Below, piece by piece: positions 54,584-62,697 of a stretch of DNA of 64,000 nt. The notes below the pieces were generated by a model. That model saw only the letters and a list, made by a program, of their open reading frames with translations, searched no databases and was not told the origin of the DNA. Every line of letters begins with the position of its first letter. The stretch's first letter is position 1. The DNA lies in contig NZ_FNTZ01000001.1 of assembly GCF_900105555.1 (NCBI RefSeq), forward strand, positions 2,294,001-2,358,000. The letters are read 5' to 3'. The stretch is from Pseudomonas coleopterorum. Its GTDB lineage: Bacteria; Pseudomonadota; Gammaproteobacteria; Pseudomonadales; Pseudomonadaceae. The translations under genes and the position numbers were made by a program.

Positions 54584-55646
54584 CGGCTTGGGCCACCTGC
54601 CGCAGCAGCGCATCGTAGCGATCGAGCATGACCTCGTGGCTCCACTGCGTTTCGGCATGCAGGCGGCAAGCCAGGCGCGACTTGCGCCGAGCCAGGCGCA
54701 GCGCCTGGGCCAGGCCCTCGACATCGCCGCCCGCAGCCAGCGCACCGGTGGCATCGGTCAGCAGATCGCCAACAGCACCACGGGCAAAGGCGGCCACCGG
54801 CGTGCCGCAGGCCAGGGCTTCTGCCACCACCAGACCGAAGGGTTCTTCCCAGCAAGGTGTGACCAGCGCCGCGGAGGCACTGGCCAATTCGATGGCCAGC
54901 TCTTCGCGCCCCAGATGGCCAAGGTACTGGCACTGGTCACTCAAGCGCGGCTGGATCTGTTCCTTGAAGTAGCGAGGATCGACCGCCTGACCGGCCAGGC
55001 GCAACGGCACACCCGCCAGCTTCGCGGCGTCCATGGCCAAGTGGGCGCCCTTGTCGGGTACCAGTCTTCCGAACCAGATGGCGTGTTCCAGCGGTGCAGC
55101 GCGCGGTGACCAGGTCTGCAGGTCGATACCATTGGGAATGATGTGGCACTCGGGTATGACGTCCTTCCACTGCCGTGCATTAGCCTCGGAAATGGTCGAG
55201 AAATGCCCCGCACGGCGTTCGCCACTGTAGGCATTGATCAGCTCGAAGAACGGTGGTGTGTGCAATACCGTCAGCATCGGCGTGCGAATCATCGATGCCA
55301 TGGTCGCGGGCACGTAGTGCAGGCTGTTGTTGAAGATGACATCGAAGCGACGGTCGTCGATGTTCTGCATGGCCTTGAGGTAGGCGTGGTGCTCCTCGAT
55401 GTACTCGGAACTCAGGCACGCACGGCGACCATCTTTATAGGTGGCGTCGTCCCACACCGGCACGATATTGAGGGCTGGGTCACTGGATGAGCTGGCGAAC
55501 AGGGTGACGTCGTGCCCACGTTGCATCAGCCCGGACGTCACATCGTGGGTGAACGCTTCCAGGCCGCCGGCGAACGGCTGACGAATGGGATGTTTGATGT
55601 GCGTCAGCACACCGATGCGCAACGGGCGAGCGGAAGATGAAGACAT
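54576..55646 (-). CDS. family 4 glycosyltransferase
   Basis: A 356-residue GT4 enzyme. The N-terminal acceptor domain starts RIGVLTHIKHPIRQPFAGGL, followed by EAFTHDVTSGLMQRGHDVTL. The donor domain has HIIPNGIDLQTW, WFGRLVPDKGAHLAMDAAKL and the E-x7-E motif in PCWEEPFGLVVAEALACGTP. ATG at 55646 has AGGAA upstream. It is first of a two-gene operon with the GT-B enzyme at 53519-54583. Such pairs act in capsule, exopolysaccharide or glycoconjugate synthesis; the product here is unknown. Confidence 0.9.
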   Translation of the reverse strand: MSSSSARPLRIGVLTHIKHPIRQPFAGGLEAFTHDVTSGLMQRGHDVTLFASSSSDPALNIVPVWDDATYKDGRRACLSSEYIEEHHAYLKAMQNIDDRRFDVIFNNSLHYVPATMASMIRTPMLTVLHTPPFFELINAYSGERRAGHFSTISEANARQWKDVIPECHIIPNGIDLQTWSPRAAPLEHAIWFGRLVPDKGAHLAMDAAKLAGVPLRLAGQAVDPRYFKEQIQPRLSDQCQYLGHLGREELAIELASASAALVTPCWEEPFGLVVAEALACGTPVAAFARGAVGDLLTDATGALAAGGDVEGLAQALRLARRKSRLACRLHAETQWSHEVMLDRYDALLRQVAQAGA

Positions 55647-55724
55647 CGAGGACGTTCCTGGCACGGATTGCAGCTTTGAGGCTGCGGCACAGGAATGGTT
55701 GCATCTAAAGCGCCCCCTTGCCCC

Positions 55725-55814
55725 CTGTAGCAGCGGCGCGAGCCGCGTCCCGGTCAATGCGGTCACCTAGACACACCGCATTGGCCGCCGACGCGGCTCG
55801 CGCCGCTGCTACAG
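55725..55814. repeat. inverted pair of family A REPs
   Basis: Copies at 55725-55749 (+) and 55790-55814 (-) lie between the glycosyltransferase and alcohol dehydrogenase genes, only 21 bases from the end of the latter. Facing inverted copies could fold as a long transcript-end hairpin. Confidence 0.93.
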
Positions 55815-55835
55815 GGCAAGGTCGACGAGACCGTG

Positions 55836-56888
55836 TCAGGCCTTGAGGCTGGCCATGTCGATCACGAAGCGGTACTTCACATCACCGGCGTGCATCCGCT
55901 CGAAGGCTTCGTTGATGTTCTTGATGTCCAGCATTTCGATATCACAGGTGATGTTGTGTTCGGCGCAGAAATCCAGTACTTCCTGGGTTTCCTTGATGCC
56001 ACCGATCAACGAGCCGGCCAGCACACGGCGCTTGAGCACCAGGTTGGCTGCGTGCAGCGCAGGGTCTACCGGCTGGATCAACCCGACCAGAATGTGCACG
56101 CCGTCGAAACGCAGGGTTTCCAGGTAGGGGTTCAGGTCGTGAGGCACCGGAATGGTGTCGAGCAGGAAGTCGAAGGTTTCGGCAGCGGCTTTCATTTGCT
56201 CGGCATCGGTCGACACGATGACATGGTCCGCGCCCTGGCGGCGGCCTTCGGCAGCCTTGCTCGCCGAACGGGTGAACAGCGTCACTTCGGCGCCCAGCGC
56301 CTTGGCGAACTTGATGCCCATGTGGCCCAGGCCACCCATGCCCAGAATGCCGACCTTGTCACCCGGCTTGACGCCGTAGTGCTTGAGAGGCGAATAGGTG
56401 GTGATGCCTGCACAGAGGATCGGCGCAGCGTTGGCCGCATCGAGGCCGTCGGGAATGCGCACCACGAAGTTCTCGCTGACCACGATGCTGTCCGAGTAGC
56501 CGCCCATGGTGTTGGTGCCATCGATACGGTCGGGCGTGGCGTAGGTCATGGTCGGACCTTCCAGGCAGTATTGCTCGAGGTCGGCGTGACAGGCATCGCA
56601 GTGCTGGCACGAGTCGACCATGCAGCCCACGCCCACGCGGTCACCGACGGCGTACTTCTGCACCTGGTCTCCGACGGCGACCACACGGCCAACGATCTCG
56701 TGGCCCGGTACCAGCGGATACACGGCGATGCCCCAGTCGTTGCGAGCCTGGTGCAGGTCGGAGTGGCAGACGCCGCAGAATTCGATGGCGATGCTGACGT
56801 CGTCGGGGCGCAGGGCACGACGTTCGAAGCTCAAGGGAGCCAGTGGCGTGGTGGGCGAAAGCGCGGCGTAGCCGAGTGCCTTGGACAT
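55836..56888 (-). CDS. zinc-dependent NAD(P) alcohol dehydrogenase (YahK/cinnamyl type)
   Basis: A 350-residue medium-chain dehydrogenase. The catalytic zinc site is in FCGVCHSDLHQARND and PGHEIVGRV; the structural zinc in CMVDSCQHCDACHADLEQYC. The cofactor fold is GILGMGGLGHMGIKFAKALG followed by TLFTRSASK, a pattern consistent with NADPH. Relatives reduce a range of aldehydes. It is divergent from an AraC regulator with 149 bases between starts and is probably controlled by it. Confidence 0.92.
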   Translation of the reverse strand: MSKALGYAALSPTTPLAPLSFERRALRPDDVSIAIEFCGVCHSDLHQARNDWGIAVYPLVPGHEIVGRVVAVGDQVQKYAVGDRVGVGCMVDSCQHCDACHADLEQYCLEGPTMTYATPDRIDGTNTMGGYSDSIVVSENFVVRIPDGLDAANAAPILCAGITTYSPLKHYGVKPGDKVGILGMGGLGHMGIKFAKALGAEVTLFTRSASKAAEGRRQGADHVIVSTDAEQMKAAAETFDFLLDTIPVPHDLNPYLETLRFDGVHILVGLIQPVDPALHAANLVLKRRVLAGSLIGGIKETQEVLDFCAEHNITCDIEMLDIKNINEAFERMHAGDVKYRFVIDMASLKA

Positions 56889-57037
56889 GTTGAAACCTCT
56901 CGAAACGAAGATGATCAGGCGCCGATTGTGGCCCTCACGCGCGCTCGCGGCCATGTCCGATCCTGCGCGATGCATGCCCATTCCTCCGAGCACCCCGCAA
57001 ACGGGGCCCGAACGTGCGATCATGGACGACTGATTTC

Positions 57038-57943
57038 ATGCCTGATCCGTGGTATCCCATGAGCCTGACCAAACACCTCGACGCCAACGCCCGCTTGGTG
57101 GATCTGATCCGTCCGCTGGCCGTTGCCGATGACTGGATCCCTACCTCCATCGACGGCTTGCGGGTGGTTTCGTGCCGCAGCCATATCGCGCGCACCGCGC
57201 AGATCTATGAACCCAGCCTGATGGTGATCGCCCAGGGCAGCAAGCTGGCGTACCTGGGCGAGCGCACCCTGGAGTATGGCGCGGGGCATTACCTGATCCA
57301 GGCCCTGCCGGTGCCGTTCGAGTGCGAGACCTTCGCCAGTGAGCAGCTACCTCTGCTCGGTGTGTCGATACCGATCGATCGAACGTTGCTGGGTGAACTG
57401 GTGCTGGCCATGGAGCCCGGGCCGAGTCAGGCGCAGACCACCGAGTCGATGACCGCCGTGCCGCTGGACGACCCCATGCGCGGGGCCGTAGAGCGGCTGC
57501 TGCAGTGTCTGCACGATTCTCAGGACCGCTTGGCCATGGGCCAGGCTCGCCTGCGCGAAGTCCTCTATACCGCTTTGCGCGGGCCCAACGGACATGTGTT
57601 GCGGGCCTTGGTGGAGCAACAGGGGCAATTCGCCCGCATCGCTGGCGCGTTGTCCTGGCTGCATGCGCATTACGAAGAGCCGTTGCAGGTCGACGACCTG
57701 GCCCGTCGCGCGAACATGAGTGCCTCGACCTTCCACGAGCATTTCAAGCGCAACACCCTGGCCTCGCCGGTGCAATACATCAAGCGCCTGCGCCTGCTCA
57801 AGGCCCGCGCGCTGCTGGTGGCCGACGGGATGAACGTCAGCCAGGTCGCATTGAGGGTGGGCTACCAGAGCAGTTCGCAGTTCAGCCGCGAGTACAAGCG
57901 CCTCTTCAACCACAGCCCCGGCCAGGAACGCGACCTGCGCTGA
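57038..57943 (+). CDS. AraC-family regulator, probably of the adjacent dehydrogenase
   Basis: A 301-residue regulator. The N-terminal AraC_N ligand domain (YEPSLMVIAQGSKLAYLGER; FECETFASEQLPLLGVSIPI) is followed by a C-terminal double HTH (LARRANMSASTFHEHFKRNT; QVALRVGYQSSSQFSREYKR). This pairing with a divergent oxidoreductase or alcohol dehydrogenase is common in pseudomonads. Start is uncertain: ATG at 57038 has GGACGA upstream, ATG at 57059 none. Confidence 0.9.
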   Translation: MPDPWYPMSLTKHLDANARLVDLIRPLAVADDWIPTSIDGLRVVSCRSHIARTAQIYEPSLMVIAQGSKLAYLGERTLEYGAGHYLIQALPVPFECETFASEQLPLLGVSIPIDRTLLGELVLAMEPGPSQAQTTESMTAVPLDDPMRGAVERLLQCLHDSQDRLAMGQARLREVLYTALRGPNGHVLRALVEQQGQFARIAGALSWLHAHYEEPLQVDDLARRANMSASTFHEHFKRNTLASPVQYIKRLRLLKARALLVADGMNVSQVALRVGYQSSSQFSREYKRLFNHSPGQERDLR

Positions 57944-57975
57944 ATTCCAGCGCGACATCAAGTACCGCCCCACCC

Positions 57976-58425
57976 CTGTAGCAGCGCCGCAAGCCGCGTC
58001 CGGCTTCACCACGTGGCATCAGACACACCGCATCCACCGCCGACGCGGCTCGCGCCGCTGCTACAGAGGCACCGCGATCCGCTGTGGGAGCGGGCTCTGC
58101 CCGCGAAGGGCGCGCTGCGGTACAACAGGCAGACCGCATCCACCGCCGACGCGGCTCGCGCCGCTGCTACACAAGCGCCGCGATCCCCTTGTGGGAGCGG
58201 GCTCTGCCCGCGAAGGCCGCGCTGCGGTACAAAAGGCAGACCACACCCACCGCCGAAGCGGCTCGCGCCGCTGCTATACAAGCGCCGCGATCTCCTGTAG
58301 CAGCGGCGCAAGCCGCGTCCGGCCTCACCGCGTGGCATCAGACACACCGCATCCTCCGTCGACGCGGCTCGCGCCGCTGCTACAGAGGCACCGCGATACC
58401 CTGTAGCAGCGGCGCAAGCCGCGTG
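57976..58425. repeat. dense REP array of two families with a 106-bp duplication
   Basis: The 500-base gap between the AraC gene and gnuR contains no gene. Family A copies lie at 57976-58000 (+), 58042-58066 (-), 58148-58172 (-), 58255-58278 (-), 58295-58319 (+), 58361-58385 (-) and 58401-58425 (+). Family B copies (GTGGGAGCGGGCTCTGCCCG) lie at about 58083-58110 and 58190-58217. The blocks starting at 58030 and 58136 are near-identical 106-base units, each with one A and one B element. Confidence 0.95.
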
Positions 58426-58443
58426 ACATCAGGCGTTCCGCCG

Positions 58444-59460
58444 TCAGGTTTCGCGCACGACCAATTCGAAGCCCAGATCGATCGCCTGGGCGCAATGACG
58501 CTTGCCATCCATGCTGTCGAGCAGCATCTGCGCCGCCTTGCGGCCGATTTGCGCACGCGGGGTGCGGATCGAGGTCAAGCGCGGTACCAGGTGGGCCGAC
58601 CCCGGCAGATCATTGAACCCCACCATGCCGACCCGATCCGGAACGGCAATGCCCTGGCGCTGTGCTTCGTAAATGGCACCCTGGGCCAGATCGTCGTTGC
58701 AGAAGAACACGCCGTCCACGTCCGGATGCCGACGCATCAGGTCGGCGAACAACTCGCCACCCAGGCCGATCGACGAAGGCTGCGGGCACAGCACTTCAAG
58801 TTGCGGATCGTGCACCCCTGCCGTCTCGAGCGCCGCCCTGAATCCCTCGGCCCGCTGCATCACGCGTGGATCGAGCTGTGCTGCCACGTACCCCAGGCGC
58901 CGGCGCCCGGCATCCAGCAGATGCCGCGCCGCCACACTTCCGGCCTGCTCTTGGGAAAAACCGACGCAGGCGCCTTGGCCATCAGCACCCAACTCCATCA
59001 TGTGCACGCACGGCACACCGCTGTTGTGCAACATGACCTGGGAGCGTTCGCTGCGGCTCATGCCCGTCAGCAGCATCCCACCCGGCTTGTAGGCCAGGTA
59101 ATTGCGAATGAGGTTTTCTTCTTCGTCGACATCGTAATGGTAGTTGCCGATAAGCACTTCCAGCCCACGCGGACGCATCACTTCATGGATGGCTTCCAGT
59201 GTGTCGATGAACAATTGGTTGGAGAGAGAAGGAATGAGCACCACCACCGACTGACTCTGCGCCGACGCCAGCGCCCGTGCCGCCGGATTGACCACGTAAC
59301 CCAGTGCTTGCGCGGCTTCCAGCACTTTGCTGGCCAGTTGTGGAGCAACCGTGGACACCCCGCGCAATGCGCGCGAAGCGGTAATGGGAGAAACACCTGA
59401 AAGTTTGGCAACTTCGGCCAGGGTCGGCAGGCCGGTTGCGCGTGAGCCGATTCGCGCCAT
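58444..59460 (-). CDS. gnuR: LacI-family gluconate repressor
   Basis: A 338-residue LacI-type repressor of the GntR/GnuR kind: HTH PTLAEVAKLSGVSPITASRA, hinge YVVNPAARALASAQS, effector domain with LIPSLSNQLFIDTLEAIHEV and GMVGFNDLPGSAHLVPRLTS. It is divergent from gntK-gntP, which it should repress until gluconate or 6-phosphogluconate binds. A candidate operator lies at 59503-59513 between the divergent starts, another before gntP. Also called gntR in some pseudomonads. Confidence 0.92.
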   Translation of the reverse strand: MARIGSRATGLPTLAEVAKLSGVSPITASRALRGVSTVAPQLASKVLEAAQALGYVVNPAARALASAQSQSVVVLIPSLSNQLFIDTLEAIHEVMRPRGLEVLIGNYHYDVDEEENLIRNYLAYKPGGMLLTGMSRSERSQVMLHNSGVPCVHMMELGADGQGACVGFSQEQAGSVAARHLLDAGRRRLGYVAAQLDPRVMQRAEGFRAALETAGVHDPQLEVLCPQPSSIGLGGELFADLMRRHPDVDGVFFCNDDLAQGAIYEAQRQGIAVPDRVGMVGFNDLPGSAHLVPRLTSIRTPRAQIGRKAAQMLLDSMDGKRHCAQAIDLGFELVVRET

Positions 59461-59502
59461 GATTCTTGTTGTTATCTACTTGCAATGAAAAAGAGTTGAG
59501 GT

Positions 59503-59513
59503 AAGGTAGCGCT
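59503..59513. promoter_or_regulatory. candidate gluconate-repressor operator between gnuR and gntK
   Basis: AAGGTAGCGCT lies 42 bases from the gnuR start and 128 from gntK. It agrees with the P. aeruginosa GntR operator core AAG-N-TAGCGCT as I recall it, and its extension TAGCGCTGTCT shares ten bases with the palindrome at 60184-60197. Confidence 0.65.
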
Positions 59514-59641
59514 GTCTCGAATCCAGAGCAATAATGATTTGTGCCTTGCTATTACTGCAGGCTGCACCAGACTGCTTTGACAAGATCAATAAGATGAGGG
59601 CGCCGTATCCATACCCGGTGCGCCCCAGCAGGAGTGACTTG

Positions 59642-60172
59642 ATGAATGCCCCTCTGAACGCTTTGGTGGTGATGGGAGTATCCGGCTGCGGCAAGAGCAG
59701 CGTCGGTGCCGCCATCGTCGGTCGCAGCGGCGGCCGCCTGATCGAAGGCGACAGCTTTCATCCCGAAGCCAACATCGCCAAGATGAGCGCCGGCACTCCC
59801 CTCGACGACCAAGACCGCGCCGGCTGGCTGCTGCGTCTGGGCGAAGAAATGCGCGCCTGTATCGAATCGGGACAGCGCCCGGTACTGACCTGCTCCGCCC
59901 TCAAGCTCAAGTATCGCGAAACCCTGCGCAATGCCGTGCCCGGCCTGGGCTTCGTGTTTCTCGAACTGACCCGCGAAGAAGCCGCCAATCGCGTTGCTCA
60001 CCGGCCCGGTCACTTCATGCCGGCCAGCCTCATCGACAGCCAGTTCGCTACCCTGGAACCGCCCACCGGTGAAGCATTGACCCTGCCCCTGGATGCCACA
60101 GTCCCCATCGTGGAGCTGGCGCAGCAGGTGGAAAACTGGCTGGTCGAGCATGGCGCCTCCACGCTGGCTTGA
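59642..60172 (+). CDS. gntK: gluconokinase
   Basis: A 176-residue P-loop kinase making 6-phosphogluconate from gluconate. Walker A is VMGVSGCGKSSVG, followed by LIEGDSFHPEANIAKMSAGT and LDDQDRAGWL; LTCSALKLKYRETLR and GHFMPASLIDSQFATLEP complete the family pattern. ATG at 59642 is preceded by AGGAG at 8 bases. It feeds the Entner-Doudoroff and pentose-phosphate routes. gntP follows after 105 bases. Confidence 0.96.
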   Translation: MNAPLNALVVMGVSGCGKSSVGAAIVGRSGGRLIEGDSFHPEANIAKMSAGTPLDDQDRAGWLLRLGEEMRACIESGQRPVLTCSALKLKYRETLRNAVPGLGFVFLELTREEAANRVAHRPGHFMPASLIDSQFATLEPPTGEALTLPLDATVPIVELAQQVENWLVEHGASTLA

Positions 60173-60183
60173 ACGGCTTTTGA

Positions 60184-60197
60184 AGACAGCGCTGTCT
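60184..60197. promoter_or_regulatory. palindrome between gntK and gntP, second candidate GnuR operator
   Basis: AGACAGCGCTGTCT is an exact 14-base palindrome, 80 bases before gntP. It shares AGCGCTGTCT with the candidate operator at 59508-59517, suggesting that the same repressor also controls gntP from an internal promoter. Confidence 0.6.
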
Positions 60198-60277
60198 GAG
60201 CTTTCCGCGCGGCAGCGCCCGATGTTCCCAACCACAACCGTTGCGCCCACAACAACGACAACACGAGGCAGACCTTT

Positions 60278-61630
60278 ATGTTTGGCTTAGCTCACGACAC
60301 CTACTTGCTGCTTGATGCACTGGTCACCATCATTGGTCTGATCGTGCTCATCACCCAGTTCAAGGTTCACCCCTTCGTCGCCCTGACCATCGCGGCGATC
60401 TTCCTGGGCCTGACATCCGGTCTGCCGGTGGTCAAGGTCATGAAGTCGTTCCAGGATGGCTTCGGTGGGGTCCTTGGCTTCGTCGGCATCATCCTCGCGC
60501 TGGGCACCATGCTCGGCAAACTGATGGCCGACTCGGGCGGCGCCGACCAGATCGCGCAGACCTTGATCCGCAAGTTCGGGGTCAAGCGCATCCACTGGGC
60601 GATGATGTTCTCCGCTTTCCTGGTGGGCATCCCACTGTTCTTCGAGATTGGCTTCGTGCTGCTGATCCCGCTGGTGTTCATCGTCGCCCGCCGTTCCGGC
60701 GTGTCGCTGGTGAAGATCGGCATCCCGCTGCTCGCCGGCCTGTCGGTGGTGCACGGGCTGGTCCCGCCACATCCGGGCCCGCTGCTGGCCATCGGCATCT
60801 TCAACGCTGATATCGGCAAGACCATTCTCTACGGCCTGATCGTCGGCCTGCCCACCGCGATGATCGCCGGCCCGATCTTCGGTTCGTTCATCTCCAAATA
60901 CATTCCGGGCAACCCTTCCAAGGAACTGATGGACCAGATCGCCAAGGAGTCGGACAACCAGAACCTGCCCAGCTTCGCAGTGACCCTGATCACCATCCTG
61001 CTGCCCGTGTTCCTGATGATGCTCAAGACCTTCGCCGACGTGGCGCTGCCGGCGGAAAACCTGTTCCGCCAGTGGATGGACTTCATCGGTCACCCGATCA
61101 CCGCCCTGCTCGCTGCCCTGCTGCTGGCCTTCTACACCTTCGGCGTGGCGCGCGGTTTCGACCGGGCGAAGATCATGAAGCTGCTGGACCAGAGCCTGGC
61201 GCCCACTGCGGCCATCGTGCTGATCGTCGGTGCCGGCGGTGGCTTCAAGCAGATGCTGGTCGACACCGGCGTGGGCAACATCATTGGGCAGATGGCCGTG
61301 CAGGCCGAGGTCAACCCGATCCTGCTGGCCTGGCTGGTCGCTGCGGTGATTCGCGTCGCGACCGGTTCGGCGACGGTGGCAACCATCACCGGCGCGGGCA
61401 TCGTGGCCCCGGTCATCGGCATGATGCCCGGCGTCAACCGTGAGCTGCTGGTACTGGCTACCGGCGCCGGCTCGGTGATCCTGTCCCACGTCAATGACGC
61501 CGGTTTCTGGCTGGTCAAGCAGTACTTCAACATGACCGTCACCGAAACCCTGAAGACCTGGACCGTGATGGAAACCATCCTGTCGGTGGTAGGCCTGATC
61601 TTCATCCTGCTGCTGTCGCTGGTGGTCTGA
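60278..61630 (+). CDS. gntP: gluconate permease (GntP family)
   Basis: A 450-residue gluconate:H+ symporter with about 12-14 membrane helices. Family blocks include ALTIAAIFLGLTSGLPVVKV, MLGKLMADSGGADQIAQTLI, GLSVVHGLVPPHPGPLLAIG and VIRVATGSATVATITGAGIV. ATG at 60278 follows a purine-rich AACACGAGGC upstream. It imports gluconate made by periplasmic glucose oxidation for GntK. Confidence 0.96.
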   Translation: MFGLAHDTYLLLDALVTIIGLIVLITQFKVHPFVALTIAAIFLGLTSGLPVVKVMKSFQDGFGGVLGFVGIILALGTMLGKLMADSGGADQIAQTLIRKFGVKRIHWAMMFSAFLVGIPLFFEIGFVLLIPLVFIVARRSGVSLVKIGIPLLAGLSVVHGLVPPHPGPLLAIGIFNADIGKTILYGLIVGLPTAMIAGPIFGSFISKYIPGNPSKELMDQIAKESDNQNLPSFAVTLITILLPVFLMMLKTFADVALPAENLFRQWMDFIGHPITALLAALLLAFYTFGVARGFDRAKIMKLLDQSLAPTAAIVLIVGAGGGFKQMLVDTGVGNIIGQMAVQAEVNPILLAWLVAAVIRVATGSATVATITGAGIVAPVIGMMPGVNRELLVLATGAGSVILSHVNDAGFWLVKQYFNMTVTETLKTWTVMETILSVVGLIFILLLSLVV

Positions 61631-61637
61631 TCCCCAG

Positions 61638-61694
61638 CCCGCTCCCACACGAGTACAGTTCATTTCACTCTGTGGGAGCGGGTCTCTGCCCGCG
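61638..61694. repeat. family B REP with inverted partner, likely shared terminator
   Basis: CCCGCTCCCACA (61638-61649) and its exact complement (61671-61682) form a 12-bp stem, the right arm being the head of a family B REP that continues as TCTCTGCCCGCGAAAGCC. It lies between the convergent gntP and araH genes and may end both transcripts. Confidence 0.85.
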
Positions 61695-61710
61695 AAAGCC
61701 GCCCCGCAAA

Positions 61711-62676
61711 TCAACGCCGCTTCAAACGATCGATGATCACCGCGATCAACAGGATCGTCCCGCGAATCACGTACTGATAGAACGTGTCGATGTTCTTCAG
61801 GTTCATCGCGTTCTCGATGATCGCCAGAATCAGCACCCCGGCGATCACATGACGGATCATGCCGATCCCCCCTGCCAGCGACACCCCGCCCAGCACACAC
61901 GCCGAAATCACCGTCAATTCGAAGCCCTGGCCGATCATTGGCTGGCCCGAGGTCATGCGCGACGCCAGTACCACACCGGCCAACGCACCGATCACGCCAT
62001 GTACGGCGAAGATGATGATCTTGGTGCGATCCACATGCACACCGGCCAACAAGGCAGCTTCCTGGTTGCCGCCGATGGCCATGGTGTTACGGCCATAGGT
62101 GGTGTAGTTGAGCAGCCAGCCGAAGAAGATGAAGCAGACGATGGTGATCAGAATCGGCACCGGTACGCCCAGCAACTGACCGTTACCGAAGACGAAGAAG
62201 TCCTCCTGCATCACTCCGACCGCTTTGCCGTTGGAAAAGATATAGGCCAGCCCGCGCACGATCTGCATGGTGGCCAGGGTCGCGATCAGCGCATTGATGC
62301 GCAGCTTGGCGATGACGATGCCGTTGATCAGACCGACGATCAGCCCCATCAACAGAGCCGCGCCAACGCCCAGCAACACGCTGTCGGTGTCGCGCATGAC
62401 CACCGCCGCAATCACCCCTGCGCAGGCGATCACCGAACCCACGGACAGGTCGAAGTGCCCCGACGCCAGGCAGTAGAGCATGGTGCAGGCGGCGATCCCG
62501 GTGGTGGAAATGGCCAGCCCGAGCCCGCGCATGTTCAGTGGCGAGAGAAAATTGTCGATGAACATCGTGCACAGCACGAAAATCGCCAGCGCCGCGAGCA
62601 GCATGACCCACTCGTCCAGAAAGCGGCGCAGGTTGAGCCCTTGGCGGGGCGCCGGCAGCGTGTTTTGCGTAGACAT
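61711..62676 (-). CDS. araH: L-arabinose ABC transporter permease
   Basis: A 321-residue permease with about ten hydrophobic segments, collinear with E. coli AraH: MRGLGLAISTTGIAACTMLY, CLASGHFDLSVGSVIACAGV, INALIATLATMQIVRGLAYI, GNQEAALLAGVHVDRTKIII, ASRMTSGQPMIGQGFELTVI. ATG at 62676 has AGAGG 5 bases upstream. It follows araG after 21 bases. The permease family also includes ribose and xylose members; AraG similarity supports arabinose. Confidence 0.92.
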   Translation of the reverse strand: MSTQNTLPAPRQGLNLRRFLDEWVMLLAALAIFVLCTMFIDNFLSPLNMRGLGLAISTTGIAACTMLYCLASGHFDLSVGSVIACAGVIAAVVMRDTDSVLLGVGAALLMGLIVGLINGIVIAKLRINALIATLATMQIVRGLAYIFSNGKAVGVMQEDFFVFGNGQLLGVPVPILITIVCFIFFGWLLNYTTYGRNTMAIGGNQEAALLAGVHVDRTKIIIFAVHGVIGALAGVVLASRMTSGQPMIGQGFELTVISACVLGGVSLAGGIGMIRHVIAGVLILAIIENAMNLKNIDTFYQYVIRGTILLIAVIIDRLKRR

Positions 62677-62697
62677 ATGCACCTCTATTGTTATTGT

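Noticed and set aside
57976..58425. Possible CRISPR array
   Set aside because: The repeats alternate orientation, belong to two REP families, have uneven spacing and repeated linkers; no cas genes are present.
60287..61900. 537-residue minus-strand frame opposite gntP
   Set aside because: It is Asp/Gln/His-rich and antisense to membrane helices of an obvious permease; a compositional artefact.
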